Below are positions 38,564 through 51,510 of a DNA stretch of 64,000 nucleotides, one piece after another. The notes under the pieces were generated by a model. The model saw only the letters and a program-made list of their open reading frames with translations, made no database searches and was not told the DNA's origin. Position 1 is the first letter of the stretch. Every line of letters begins with the position of its first letter. This DNA is from Eleginops maclovinus (Eukaryota; Chordata; Actinopteri; Perciformes; Eleginopidae): contig NC_086362.1 of the NCBI RefSeq assembly GCF_036324505.1, positions 12,211,043 to 12,275,042 of the forward strand. Reading direction: 5' to 3'. The translations under genes were made by a program, and so were the position numbers.

Positions 38564-39064
38564 TTAGGGTTAGAAAAGAGGCTGGTGCAATGCTCACCCA
38601 GGTCACACTAGTTTATATCATTTTCATAAATACAGGCCACTGCTCTGACAAGGCACTGAACAAATAGAAGTGAGTGCTTCTGTGTCCTCAACCTGTCCTC
38701 ACCTGCTGTGTGTAGCTGTAGAGCAGCAGGTCTCACAAAACATCATTCCCCTCACTTACAGAAGGATGCGCACACATATATACAGAGCCATTCTTTCCAC
38801 TGAACCATAGTCTTTCCATTATGTGGACTGTAACTGATGTGAAAAGATGTCCTAATATATGGGAACATTTACTTCTGCTTTTTATTTTTGAATTTCTTGA
38901 TAAAAAGAGCTGCCAACTGGAGACCAATGGTCACATCTGACCCCAAAAGGTGAATATCAAAAGCCAGAAAGGACGTATGCTAATGATAAACATTACTCTA
39001 CAACAATGTCAAGTTACCTCTATTAAAAATAAATAAGTTCACACACAAGTCAGGAGTGTTACAT

Positions 39065-39070
39065 TTTATT
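39065..39070 (-). promoter_or_regulatory. Candidate distal polyadenylation hexamer on the - strand
   Basis: TTTATT on the + strand reads AATAAA on the - strand. It is the most distal plausible signal for a transcript coming leftward from map3k11. If used, the 3' UTR would be about 7.9 kb. Confidence 0.2.
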
Positions 39071-42000
39071 TGGTCTTATCTCTTTTTGAGCTTTTTCCTT
39101 TGTTTTTTTTTCCACAGGTTAAAACCCATTATAATAGTCAAGAGAAACGAAAACATTTTCACATATTGTGTACAGAAATGTTCCTCTTGACACAACAATA
39201 AAAACAGTTGATTAGGCCCAGCCCAGTGCGAGATTTCACAAAAATGCAACAATAACAAATATTCAAAGCCCGACATTCGCAAAACCTGTTACTCGTGTGA
39301 GCACAGACCGTTCTGAGAGAGATGTAATAATGGCTGCCAGGGCAATGCAACAGTTGTGTTATCACATCGCCTGGGTTGAAATAAGACACAAAATAGACAT
39401 GGAAATGAATCTGAACAATAACAATAAAAGCAAATAGATACAAAGACAGAGAGGAGGTCGACCTGGTCTTCTTCTTAAGGTAGCAACACGATCCTTGTCT
39501 CTATCTAGCAGTTTTATGCACATACAAAGTATGGGTGCCCCAAGGAGACATTAGACTGTGATTTGAGTTTGGGATTTTGCTGCAATGTACACAAAGAACC
39601 TGATTTCAAGCTCTACCAGGCCTTTTCTGCTGCACACAAATACTGGGGCCTGTAGGGGAATCATTTTGATACAGTTTTGGTCCAATTGAAGAACTGAAAG
39701 GTAAAGTAAATCTGCCTCCTGTGAAGCACCCATACATACATCTTAAATACTCCAGTGAAAACCTATACTATGTTTTGTTCATATGAAGCAATCAATCCGT
39801 CATCCTAATGTAGACCGCGTCCATGGCCATCCAAAAAATAGTTTTGATCCAGTGTGTAAAACGATGGCCATATATAAATATCCACTTTACCCCCCCTGTG
39901 TAGAAGTTTTATAAAGCTGGCTGGTAGGAAGCTTTTACAGTACTGTGTGTTATTCAAGCCCAAGCAGAAGCACATGAAAGAGACCAGTTACTTTTATATT
40001 CCCACAAGACTCAGTCAAATATAAACCTAGAATTATATTTTTGCCTTAGAAGACAATGAGAGACCTGATTTAGCATCACCATTTCACAAAACCATGGTTC
40101 TGAACACCAACTCGTTACAACGTTGGACATTTGGACACCATTTGTAACAATTTGCAAGACTAAGTATGTTGCTGCTGACTTATTTGGAATGTTTCAGTCA
40201 CCTTACACCTGCCTGTCACTGTTTTGTGTAGAATAATCTGTCCAGTTTGTTTATTTTCAGTAGTCTCCCCAATTTGTTTCACTGGAATCGGAACCACAAG
40301 TGGTCTTCACAAACAAAATCCATGCATAGATTTCCATATTTGAACTCTGTTGAACTTCTACATGCAAATTTGTGCCATTTACTATTTACTTAGCTGACCT
40401 TTAGGAGAGTGAGGCTAGCTTGGACTGTGGCTAATGGGGCTAGCAAACAGGGCAAAGCTTAATTTATTGTTTACCTCTGAAGGGCAACCATAAAACACCT
40501 TATTGGAAGAAGGTTGAATATGCAAACTAGAACGGAGGGCAATTTTTTTAGCATGTTACAGCAGGAAAACTGTGAGAGGTGGAAGAAAACTATTGTTAAA
40601 GATGGAGTTACTATATTGCAAAGCTTCGAGGACACTAGATTGTAAGACTAGCTTATCCACGCTGACACGTAACATGACATAATATTACATTATCAGCTAT
40701 TTCAGTCCTTTCATCTGCCAACGATGATGAGGAGACAACAATACATCATTCTCAGACTATAATTGAGACACAAGGGCTGTTTACAGAACCAATTGGTTTG
40801 CAGCACACTCTTTCAACACTCAGATTTACAAATTGAACGGTTTCTATTCCGGGAAGATCACAAGGTAATTGAGTGTCAATAGCTAGGCCGAACAATAATC
40901 ACGACGTGGGGCTGTCGAGAGAAGGGGGGATGAGTAAGCAGGCCTTGGACTTAATAACCTCATAGAATAAATCCATGTTTAAATCGTTAAGCAGAGCACC
41001 AGCCTTCACTGTGGTCTTGGAAACAAATTGGTCCTCCTCTAACAGCTCCCATTCATCCAGTTTAACAGAAAAAGAGGACAGCAGATGGTGACCTTGGATT
41101 TCACAGAGAGAAAAGAATTAGCAATAATGTTCACACTTTGAGAGACTGAGCGTCAGCTTACGCACCTGGCAGAGCTTCTCGCATACATGGCTTTTGTCCA
41201 CGGCTCTATTGGGATGTGCAATTCCTGAACTGTCAGTAGAAGGTCATATTTGATCATTTGGTCTCGGCCTGTTAATGCCAAACAAAGGCCTGAGCAGGTG
41301 TTTCAGTTAATATGAGCCAGAAAGAGCCATAATGTCTCTGGCACTGCCGGCTGGCACTGAGACAACTGAAAGAGGCTGATAAGCAGGTATATTTGTAACC
41401 TCCACTTAATTGAACAAAAGCGAGCACAGGCAGCAGAGGTAAATGGGGTGAAAGCCACTGAAATGTCAGGCCATGTATTTCCTCGTCTTAGAATCCTCCT
41501 CACTGACCCGGCAAGGTGAGATTTCATCAATAAAATAAATGCTACACGTGTTCAGCCAGAGTTCTTCCCTTCATCCACCAATTTTCTCTGGAACCGTGAA
41601 GGGGTGAAAGCATGATTTAACAGGAGCTGGAGCAATTTAAGAAATACAGTCCCCTACTGACTTGACTTCTTTAAAGTCAAACACTAGAGATGGGTATGTT
41701 TGTTACTCTGAGTCATCAGGATAATTTAATTCTAGATTCAATTTGAATCAGTGGCTAAATGAAACAATTAGTATGCATATACACATATCCACTGATGAAA
41801 AAGCCAAATTAAGCTTTAAGTTAGAGTGTTATCCTGATGGATGTTTACATTAGGCAACGCTTTCCACCGTTAACCAGCCAGAAAGTAGCTAGCTGGCAAC
41901 ATGTTATTTTTCCCCCCTTCAGGATAATAGCTCTGATTTTTCACCTCTGAAATTCTATAGCACAGAGGCATATTACAAGAAGCCTCTCGGCGGGATGGGG

Positions 42001-43225
42001 GTCAGAGCCTCGGGTTCCCCCATTGTGTTTTCTCATTAGCTTTTATTCATGTAACGTATTGACCATTTGGCACTCGCTGATGAAGGGCAATGGTCTGAGC
42101 TTGAACTTTGAATTAAGATCATCAAATCATGTCTGCTGCCTGCTACAGCGGGGCGGGAAGTGTAACAACGGTGGTCGGATACCGTTCTCCCCATGCAGAG
42201 AATGCACTCCCACTCTCCTTGTCAGTTTGTACATTGGAGGCTGATTTGAAATGACGGATGGGGCGATGCCTGGAAGAGCGGAGCATCACAAACAACTCAT
42301 CAGTGCATGCTTATTGGAGTGCAGGCTGTCAGTTGGGGAAGAGGAGTGGCAGCTACGGTTCCTAAATCTGACAGGCAAAACGAAATATCGGACGCCCCTG
42401 TCCACAAAAAGGCTTCTTTAAAATGTGTTAAATCGGCCAGCTACTAAATTAGTTTTGTCAGATTCAGATTTCACTTAAGGTGCCAAGGATTTGGATGTAA
42501 AAATAGCATTTTATGTAAGCCAGCATATTTCTAAGCAAAGGTCATTTCGCAGAAGAAAGGTGTCTGACTACTTATTTACAATAACTTAACCATATGTGAA
42601 AAGCACAATGACTGCTGTTGAAGTCGACTACTCAGCGTGCGAAAGCTTGAGTGAAAACGACAGGGGACACTTTTCAACTTCACGTCTGAGGGAAAATTTA
42701 AGTATGGCGCTGAGCGAACGTTCATACAAGTCATGAGTGGCAGGTTGAAGTGGATACTTGACACACACACGGAATTTGTGACAGAAATAATCTGCCAGAC
42801 GTTTCAATCATCTCAATTTCCTTCATGTATCATGTCCCTCATAGAGCTCTGTTGACAACAACAGCCATCCTAGACTAATGACTTTCGCAAGATGACTCTC
42901 ATGGCTTTTGTTTTGACACCGAGAGACGAGGCAATAACTCATCACTTGTCAGATCTGTAAAATGTTTGTGACGAGGACAGGAGCGAGGAGGAAGGTAGGG
43001 AACACTGCTGAGAGACAAATTCTATATCAAACCTACAACTTTAAATAATCTATCCGGTGCCACTTTTTCTGCCAACATAAGATAGTCAACCTTAAGTTTT
43101 GTTGATCCTGTACCAATCAGACATCATAAACAAAGAATTCACGGGTGAAGTTTAAATTAAGTGCTTGTCAGTTTGTCTAACAGCATCTAGAAAAACGTTT
43201 TGATGCATGATCATCATCACCAATG

Positions 43226-43630
43226 CTTAGCTTAGCATAAACGCAGAAAACCTCTAGCCAGCTAACCTCGCTCCGTCACTGGCTGCTTAGCCACCTAACA
43301 GTTAAGCAAAAGAAAAGAAAAGAAAGTCGCTAATTGATCTTTCACAGATCCTTTTACCTTTTAACAGAACCATGCTAAACTACGCTAACTGGCTTCTAGC
43401 TTTAGCTTAATTTCAAACAGACTTTTTAACTATTGGTGTTAACTTTTCTTTCCATCGACAAGAAAGTAAATGACTTGTTTCCCCAAAAGGTTAAACTAAT
43501 CGTTTACAGTTAAACAGGGATGCAATGTAGCATTACCTTTAGACTTCTATCATTTGGTGGATAATTTTCAGGAAACAATCAGCATGGTTTTTCTAATTCG
43601 TCAGGTAAAGGAGACAAAATGTCAATCAGG
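43226..43630 (+). repeat. Dispersed repeat, copy 1 (gctaagctaac-type)
   Basis: It starts gcttagcttagcataaacgc and ends near aggtaaaggagacaaaatgt. It contains 'ttggtggataattttcag' and 'catgctaaactacgctaac'. The order of motifs matches copy 2 at 45174-45685, with substantial divergence. The transposon class is unknown and it has no coding capacity. Confidence 0.7.
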
Positions 43631-44513
43631 TCTATCCAAATGTACACTATGTTTTTGGCGGTAGGAAAGTAGGCGGTGTTTAAGCTCTCTTTTTGTCACT
43701 TTTGACCCAACAACTGACAATAGCAACACTACAAGCAAAGGACAAAAGGCTCTTCACCCAACTTCAGCTGTGGCCATTTCAAACAGCTATAAACACTTTA
43801 GCCCTTAGATCTGGTTGGACAACACCATCAAGTTGAAGCATACTGAGACCTTTAAAAGCACCGTGTCTCTTTGTTACTTTTGATATTGCTTTGATTGTCC
43901 AGCAGTTGATGAACAGACACACTAACGTTCAATAGATATATTCAATAAAGCTCCTGTTTCCATTTCAAACAAATGCAATTGCCTCTGTAAAATGAGCACT
44001 CCTCTGCTAATGCCATTTCTTTTTCCTCGGATGAAAACCTGGCTGTAGCTGAGTCAGGACAAAACTGCATGCGAGAAAACTTTCCAGAGGATAAATATAA
44101 GAAAGAAAGAAAATCTCCCCACATGACCTGAAAGCAAAGGACGAGGAAGAAGGTGAGCTTCGATTGAGAAGATTTCATCTGGTCGGCAGTGGCAAAAAAG
44201 AATAAAAGAGAAAACAAAAAGGAAAGATAGCTCGCCCCGTCTTTGAAACTTTATGCATAAAAAAGGGCACGGCTTAAATCGAGACATAAGCTGATGCAGT
44301 GATCAATTCAATATACCTTGCGAGGACGCTTTTTCCTAACGTTGGGGAAAATTAATTAACCAAATATCTGAACGCTTTGTTAATGCTCCCCACTCTTATC
44401 AAGAGGCTAATTATCGCTATCAGCCTCCTCTGTTCGTCAGAAGGATTATTAGGCTAATCACAAAGCTCTCCCCCTTTGGAGACAAGGTTTTCACTCTTCG
44501 TCGAAACAAAGCT

Positions 44514-44519
44514 TTTATT
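44514..44519 (-). promoter_or_regulatory. Candidate proximal polyadenylation hexamer for map3k11
   Basis: AATAAA on the - strand, 2.4 kb past the map3k11 stop codon. It would give a 3' UTR of ordinary length. Confidence 0.3.
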
Positions 44520-45173
44520 GTCCTCCAATGACACGGTGTCAGTGATGAAGCCAATCAGTATTTGTACCTCGTAATGCTCCTGCGAAGGGAACAGGACGAG
44601 TTTGCGCTTAGTGGGTCTCTTTCAGTTGCCTGCATGCTTGAGAACTGGTTGAGTGCCATTACAATTTGGTGGATTATAATATCTGGATTGTATCTGTGAT
44701 ATCCAAGCCATTGGTGGACTTATTTTGTGAAGTATCTGTGGCTGCAAACCCCTGGAGAAATTGCCTGATTATTAAGTATGTATAACAATAATCTATGATC
44801 ATAATTTTGAAATAAAGTTAAAGGGCAAGTTGTTGCTACAGTGCATTCTGTCTGTTGGTGGAATAATTGATATTTCAGCGTCTCTTCAATGGATTTCTTC
44901 CTGTATTATTGCTCAATGTTGAACTTCTATGCTGTAAAAGTATCTCAACATGCTATCACAGTTATTCACGGGATCCTACCAGATCTTAGCATTGTTAAAA
45001 TGGTTTAAGTCGGACTTTTAACACAAAAAAACTGTGAGGGACAAGGGTATAGCATTACACATTAGCCTTGCAATGTCAGCCTACATCTCACACACCAAAG
45101 GCAGCAAGTCTGAAACACATGTGCTGAGATTTGATAGAGCCTGGCTGGCATGTGAATAAGCCTATGTTTTGAC

Positions 45174-45685
45174 TGTTAGCTTAGCTTAGCAAAAACGCTG
45201 TAAACATGGGTAAAAGGCTAATCTCGCTCTGTTCAAAGCTAACTTTATCTACTAGCTTTCATTTCTTGGTATTTCACTGGTAACCTGGCTACCTGAGTCA
45301 TGACAAAACACCAGGAAGCCACTGCTGTTAAACAAAAAGATATGATGTAGTAAAAGCTAAACTTAAACAAAACAAGGCTAGCCCTTTCACCTTGCTTCCA
45401 GTTCTTATGCTAAGCTAACCAGCTACTAGCTATAGCTTCATATAAAACAGAGTGATACAGGAGTAGTACTTTTTCCACTGATGACAAGAAAAGGGAATCA
45501 CATTAATCCCCAAAATGTCTAAGTATTTCTTAATAATTAAAGAGATTAAAAAAGCAGCATGATTTTTACACATATTCTTATTTAACTTAACTACAATTGG
45601 TGGATAATTTCAGACTATAATTAACACTCCATAACAACAATGGTTTTCCAACGTCCTATAATAGGGTAAAGGAGATAAACGTCAT
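45174..45685 (+). repeat. Dispersed repeat, copy 2 (gctaagctaac-type)
   Basis: It starts gttagcttagcttagcaaaa and shares, in the same order as copy 1, 'atgctaagctaaccagct', 'ttggtggataatttcag' and 'gggtaaaggagataaacgtc'. The two copies have the same orientation, 1.95 kb apart. Confidence 0.7.
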
Positions 45686-46930
45686 TTTATGTAGTGAAAG
45701 ATACTGCCAAATTGTAGGCTGGCTTTGCAAGGCTACTACTACTCTGCTGGACTGTACAAATAAATAAAAAGTTAAATGAAGCTTCCATACATTTTGTAAT
45801 ATTTGCAAATGAATGTATTTGGATGAACCTTCCTACAGCATCAGACGGGCAGTGAAAAGACAGACTGGATGACATCAAAAGGAGATGAAAAGTGTTTTAA
45901 AGTCAACTCTCTGTACTGTCCAGTGTGGCAAAGTCCACCTGTCTGGTTCTCCGTGGAGGTAAAAACAATGTATTTGCAAACACTATGTGTGCCAGCCCCT
46001 ACACTGTCACAGTGGCATTCTTTGGCATGTGAAGGGAATGCAGAGGGCTCCCCCGGCTCGTTTCCTGTGCTGTGTCGCCTGCCAGCTGAATAAATCCCTG
46101 GCATCGCGAGGGGAACGTCACTGGAATTTTATCTGCTTCAAAGTGGAATGTCTGGGTCATGAATTTGTCTTGGATTTCATGAGTGGCCTAGAATATCCAC
46201 ACTTTCTCCCATAATACAACAGGCAGATGCTGTTTTGATTTTTTTTAAACATAAGCTCTTCTCGAACAAAGAGTCTAGACATGCACACACACACATACAC
46301 GTAGACGACATTTTCTTCCACAGCAGTAGTAAGCTGATTTGCTAATTTGAGTCAAATTCATAGCATCTTCCCTACGCACCAGATGAATCATTCAAGGAAT
46401 CTTGAAAAGATATATACTAAAAACACTTCACGAAATAAGGCACTCCAATTTTCCATTGTCCTGAATGCTTTAAGTTTGCAGAGAGGTAGAGGCAGATGAA
46501 GCTGTGCAAGGCGCCTTATCCACCTCTGCATTGTCACAATGCTTCAAAGATAGGCGGGAGATGAAAGCAGGTGATATGAGCAGCCTGATAGGATCGGAAG
46601 ATGGGACTAGTGATCTGTGTTCTGCCTCTTCAAAGGGAGAGAGAAACCCAAATAGAGAGGGAAAATGAAATGCGCACCAGCTTTTGGTTCAAAGGCAGCT
46701 TTCCCACAATACAAAGCACCGCCTTTCAATGGCTTCCGAAGCAGCAGGCTGGCGTATAAATAGGACCTGCAGTGATTGCGGCTCCCATGGGGTAAAACGC
46801 ACTCAGTGGGTTGATTGATGCGTGTGAGTTTTATCTTAAAGATTCTAAATGTTTGTGAAGATGGAGGACAAAGTAGTGGAGAGGTTCCTGGACTGTGCTC
46901 CTGTGATAAGCCCCCGGACTTGCCTCTTGT

Positions 46931-47529
46931 TTAGAACCTATCGTCTCTGAGTTGCGTTGGTGACTTGAAGGGTTTGAGCCCCAGTGTCTTACGGGGGTGG
47001 GCCCTCTCTTTGGTAACATCCAGGGGTTTGCTGCTGGCCGCCCAGCCCAGGTCGATGAGGGGCGAGTCGGCTGGGTTGAGGGGCGCTATACGGAAAGTGG
47101 GCAGCGTGGGGGAGCCGTTAGTGGAGCACGGGGCAGAACGGGAGGTGGGAAAGGGAGTGGAGAAGGGGTCGAAGGGAGAAGCCGTGTCCGAGCCGCACGA
47201 GGGATCGGCCTTTAGAGCGAAGGGGTCGCAGTCCGGTGAGGGGAAGGGGTCACAGTTGGTGAAAGGGTTGGTGGGGGAAGGCTGGTAGCCCAGAGGGTTG
47301 CTGTCCAAGCGGTGCGGGCTGCGGCCACCCGAGTTCCCGCCGCCGGCTGAGATGAAGCTCCAGGGATCGATGCGGTGGCGGATGGGGGACGGGCGAGGGC
47401 GGGGGATGACGCTGACCTCCAGGCGTCGGGTTTTGGGGCTGGAGAGGGCAGGGCTAGGGTGGAGGGGAGAGGGCACAGGAGGCTTGTCATCAGAGTCCTG
47501 TGTATCCAGGCACAAGGGCAGGTCCAAAA
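46931..47529 (-). CDS. map3k11: MAP3K11 (MLK3) last coding exon: Pro-rich tail with DPF/NPF motifs
   Basis: The - strand acceptor 'gtttctttcag' is followed by 2 nt completing a Val codon and then LDLPLCLDTQDSDDKPPVPS. The stop TAA is at 46931-46933. The tail contains RPRPSPIRHRIDPWSFISAG, closely matching the RPRPSPLRSRIDPWSF segment near the MLK3 C terminus; this is my main reason for choosing MLK3 over MLK1, MLK2 and MLK4. It continues with TNPFTNCDPF, DCDPF and SPFDPFSTPF, then PLIDLGW and a basic end (KTLGLKPFKSPTQLRDDRF). NPF, DPF and LIDLG are short motifs of the kind bound by EH domains, the AP-2 ear and clathrin; human MLK3 has one DPF and one NPF in the same area. The exon is GC-rich. 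Confidence 0.93.
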
Positions 47530-50500
47530 CTGAAAGAAACAGAAAGACAAAGCATGAGACGGACGCTCAGCCATTAAAGATTGTACAAGGTTGCTGGATT
47601 TACAAATACAGAATAGGAAAATGTGGAGGCTAACATGTCCTGATTTTTAATCACCTAGGATGAATCAAGCTTTACTTACACTGGGTCCTACATTTCCCAT
47701 AGTGCAAATGAGAAGCATCTTTCAGGTTTCTGTCAAATATTTTCAGGTTCAAGCATAATTCCAAATAGTTCTTATCTTGGACTTCTTATCCAGAGCCACA
47801 GAAGTATTTATTGAATAAGTAAACTGATCAGGCCTGTTTTGATCAATATATGGGATGCCCATTGTGTTTCCATGCGTGTTGTTACTTTGCGCTTGTTATT
47901 AACAAAGGTCCAAACCAAGAGGAACTGCTTTGATAATGGATTGCCTGTTAAGGAACGGCTCTTCATCACCTAAAGGTTTAGGATGTATTTAATACAAATG
48001 CATTTTGGTATGAGACCCTTGGTCGTTGTTTTGATTTGTTATTATTTTACTTATTAAGGATAATTTAATATTCTCCTTCACATTCCAATTCTGAAGTCTG
48101 AATATCTTTAAGAGATTATCAAGGTTAATACCGTTTGACACCCTGTATTTTGCTCTTTTATGCTTCTATATTAATTGTATGTCCATGGCATACAATTCTC
48201 CTAAAATGACAATGGTATCATTTATTTCTGGTACAACAAAATAAGTGAATTAGATGCCTATATTAGATATCTATAATCGTGTGGGTTTCCTTTAAAGAAC
48301 AACATTTCAGAAAGGCTGAAATTTAAAAATATTAAAACCATGACATCTTCTCCTGTTTCACATTCTTTCTTAAGGAGGCTCTAATTGTGATTCAAATTAA
48401 ATCTACTCTCAAACCACTGTAGTGTTGCCCTGGTGCTCTTTCACGCTCCTCTCCAATCTAAAATGTGCATTTTCGTGCTAAAATACCGCAAAACATATAA
48501 ACCTGTAGGATTAAAATGATTACATCAGAAACATGAAAGTGGTAGATTATTATTGCAAAAAAGAAATGGAACATTCACGAGGAGTAAATGTGGATGTAAT
48601 TACTCTAGATTAATTTCAACATAGGGCAGAGTAACTAGTTGACAGAGTGGCAACAGCAAGTGTAAATGAGCACTGACAAGAACATTAAACCCGGAATAAA
48701 TCAGCCTGAATGAACATTTGCTATTTCCAAATATGAAGTGTCTGCCAAATGGCGTTATTTACATCCACAGCAACACTCAGAGGCTGCTCCGCTGTTCAGC
48801 TGACGGAAAAAAAGAAAGTGAGAATTCAGGAGTCACACGAGAGCACCCGAAAACCCGGCAGTGAAGGATTCCTCTGCATTCATCTCTCTCTTTCAAGCAC
48901 GGATTCACCGCCAGCAACCTCGTGGCAGTGTGTCTATGCATCTGAGTCATTGCAGTCAATAAACATAATAAGATGTTTAGCTAAAACACTCGCTGCTTAA
49001 TTACGTGTGGCTTTTTGCCTCTTTGCGCTCCGATGTAATGAGCGCATGCGGTTTGTGAGATTACGGTTGTTAGCAGAAGGAGCAGGCGAGGCATGTCTGC
49101 TTAGTATCTGGGGGCAGCGCTGTAAAAGCCTCTCTGTGGAGAATGCGAGGCTTTGTGAGTCAAACGGACCAGATATAGAGTGTGAAATGTTACCAGAGGG
49201 CACTCTTAAAGCCCGGGTAAAGCCCACTCGCTCTTAAAAACAACCTATACCCACGCCTCCGTCATTACGGCTCTAAACTGTGTCGGAGCTTCTCAGAGAT
49301 GCACATTATCTCTGGTTAAAAACAAGTGAATGTACTGTACAGTGAATTCAAGTGTTGTGTCATGTCTGAATTCAAACAAAAGCATAAAACATGCCTCATG
49401 AGAACTGAACATTCCACTCGTGTAATTATAAGGATGCTAATCCCTCTTGAATATGAGCTTTTAGCATGTTTGAATTCATACACATGTTACATAGGCACAC
49501 AGTTGCCATGCCTCAAAATGAAAATGTGCTTAAACTGGAGTGTAAATAGACCCAAGATGCATTGCTGAGCTCCAGACAAACTATAAAAAGAAAGTGACCT
49601 GTGCACCATTAACACGACTTTAGCTGTGCACCTCGATGTTTTGCATTAATCTTCAACTTTGCTTTAAAAGAAAACTCTGACTTGAAAGAGGAAAAAAACA
49701 ACAGACGCTTGGGTTTGATTGGTATTAGCAGTGAGTATGGAGGGGCCAGCTGTTACCTGAGATATGCAAATAGCAGAAGACGAGCTTTGATGTAAATGAA
49801 AAAAGCTTGAGCAGCATTAACGTGTCCCTTTGTGCCAGACAGATCTTTCTTTAAAAAAGTGACAATAACAATTCTGGAGGAAACTGTGAGGGAACATTGT
49901 CATGCTGAAAAGGTACATTTTTCAAGGTTGGATCCAATTTCAGTGCGAGGCCTCTTTAAAATATGCTTTCAAGGAAATGCAGATGAATCAAGCAGATAAA
50001 TTAAAAACCAAAGCATGGATTCGATTTGGAGAGGATACTAATTTTAAAAAGGAGCACTCCAGTGGTTTAGTGTAGCACTTTCATAAAGTTGGGGAAGAAA
50101 CAAATAATTTATAAAAAGAACGTCACTGGGCTTCCTACACTTCCCACAATGCAACATTATTGCACATATATACAGTATTTAACTGGCACACGTAAACACA
50201 AGCACATTTCCCCCAGTTTAGCTTCACACGCTGCCAATACATTTTAGGAGTAATTTTAAATCATTCAGTTTACTTTTAAATCCCTCAATGGCTGGGCCCT
50301 CGAAGCTCAGAGGGGCCAGTTCTTTCGCTGCTGTGGACCCTAAACTGTGGGACACTGCCCCTGCACATTAGACAGGCCTCTACACTGTCTGTTCTAAAAT
50401 GGCTTCTTCTCCATAGCGTTCGACACTTTGCAGATTGTTGCTTTTATTGCTTTTAAATGGGCTATTCTTTTTACTATAGGGCTGCTGTTATTTCATTGTT

Positions 50501-50736
50501 CTTTATTTTACCTTTTTATTTGTATTTGTACTTGGTTTATGAGCTGAGCTATGTCATTTTTGTATTTTATATAGCACTTTGGTTTGGAGGTATAGAATCT
50601 TTAACCCGTGAATGTCTACAAAAAAATGAATATTTTACATTTCACAACCCCAGTTAGTTCTCTAAGTAACTAATTACTGACATTGACTTGTATTATTGGT
50701 GTAGTGCCCCTTCAAGGGTAGAAGAGTCACACTGAC
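47530..50736 (-). other. map3k11: map3k11 intron
   Basis: A 3.2-kb intron of mostly AT-rich sequence. Near its upstream side it carries a degenerate retrotransposon fragment (about 50215-50600). I see no further exon. Confidence 0.85.
50215..50600 (+). pseudogene. Degenerate LINE 3' end (L2-like)
   Basis: The + strand reads RGASSFAAVDPKLWDTAPAH before a stop, a decayed form of the 'GxRSFSxAAPKLWNSLP' motif at the C terminus of fish L2/CR1-type reverse transcriptases. It is followed by a T-rich 3' tail ending near 'ttttgtattttatatagcac', typical of such elements. It has stops and lacks the upstream reverse transcriptase. Confidence 0.6.
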
Positions 50737-51348
50737 CTAGCTGGGAGGCGTGCAGGCCATGGCTGGACCTCCTCCTCCGCTCAGCTCTGTGCTCACAGGA
50801 CTCACAGCCCATCTCCCCGTTAGTTGCCTGGGAAATTGGGGTCCATTCCACTGGGCTGGCCTTGCTGTGCCGCAGGGGTGTCCGGGGGCTCTGAGGGCTG
50901 TGAGGCATTTGCGGCGTCCGTCGGCCGCTCCTCTCTCGGGGGTTCGGCGGAGGCGGCGTCAGGGGCAAGGGCTTCAGTTCTTGGTACTGCATAGCTAACT
51001 CTAAGAGCGGCCTGGGGAGCTGCTCCGATGTTGAAAAGGTAATGAGATCATCCACCACTGGGGGGTCTGAAATGAGGGGCATAGGCAGGGAGATCTCTGG
51101 TTCTGAGGGGGTGTGGCACTCTAGGGAAGGGAGGTTAGTTCGAGGTGGCACCCTTGGGGGAATATCCAGGCAGCGACCCAGTCCTATAGAGGCCAGGAGG
51201 GAGCCGCCGCCCAGCATGGCCCGGTGGGTGCTCTTAATGAGGCCACCCCTCTCAGGCCTGGGGGAGCCAGCCGGGGAGGAACCCCGCTCCTCGCTGACCG
51301 AGTCTCGCTGAGGTAGAGGGAGCCGCAGGCTGTCCTTCACTGAGGCGC
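50737..51348 (-). CDS. map3k11: MAP3K11 (MLK3) exon: Ser/Pro-rich regulatory region
   Basis: A 612-nt exon from acceptor 'ctctttgcag' to donor 'ctag|gtcagt', in phase 1 on both sides. It encodes ASVKDSLRLPLPQRDSVSEE, then RGSSPAGSPRPERGGLIKST, then MLGGGSLLASIGLGRCLDIP. ERGSS followed by SLLASIGLGR corresponds to the ERGSSSGTP...ALLASLGLGR stretch of MLK3. The remainder is low-complexity Pro/Ser/Arg sequence (PLTPPPPNPRERSGRRTPQ, HSPQSPRTPLRHSKASP) with many Ser-Pro and Thr-Pro sites, a typical target for proline-directed kinases such as JNK. No globular domain is evident. Confidence 0.93.
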
Positions 51349-51510
51349 CTGCAAAGAGAGGAAATGTTTTAAAAAGACAGAAAAAAAGACGCGCCATTTA
51401 TAATTCATTTAGCTTTTATGCATAATTCAGTCATGGCAGCATGAATTGTAACAGTGGCTAATGGAAGATATGCGGCTGGCGGTTAGCTGCTGATGGAGGC
51501 CGTTAGATAC

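Larger units (their letters stand above)
35992..46930. other. Interval between the Tc1 element and the map3k11 stop codon
   Basis: About 11 kb without a recognised coding exon. The left part (36.27-38.57 kb) is mostly 'aagtaactaagta' short elements. 43.2-43.6 and 45.2-45.7 kb are two copies of a dispersed repeat. The rest is unique-looking AT-rich sequence, some of which must be the map3k11 3' UTR on the - strand. Confidence 0.65.

Noticed and set aside
46965..47633. Long Gly/Arg-rich + strand frames over the last map3k11 exon
   Set aside because: They are antisense or out-of-frame shadows of a GC-rich Pro/Ser coding exon on the - strand.
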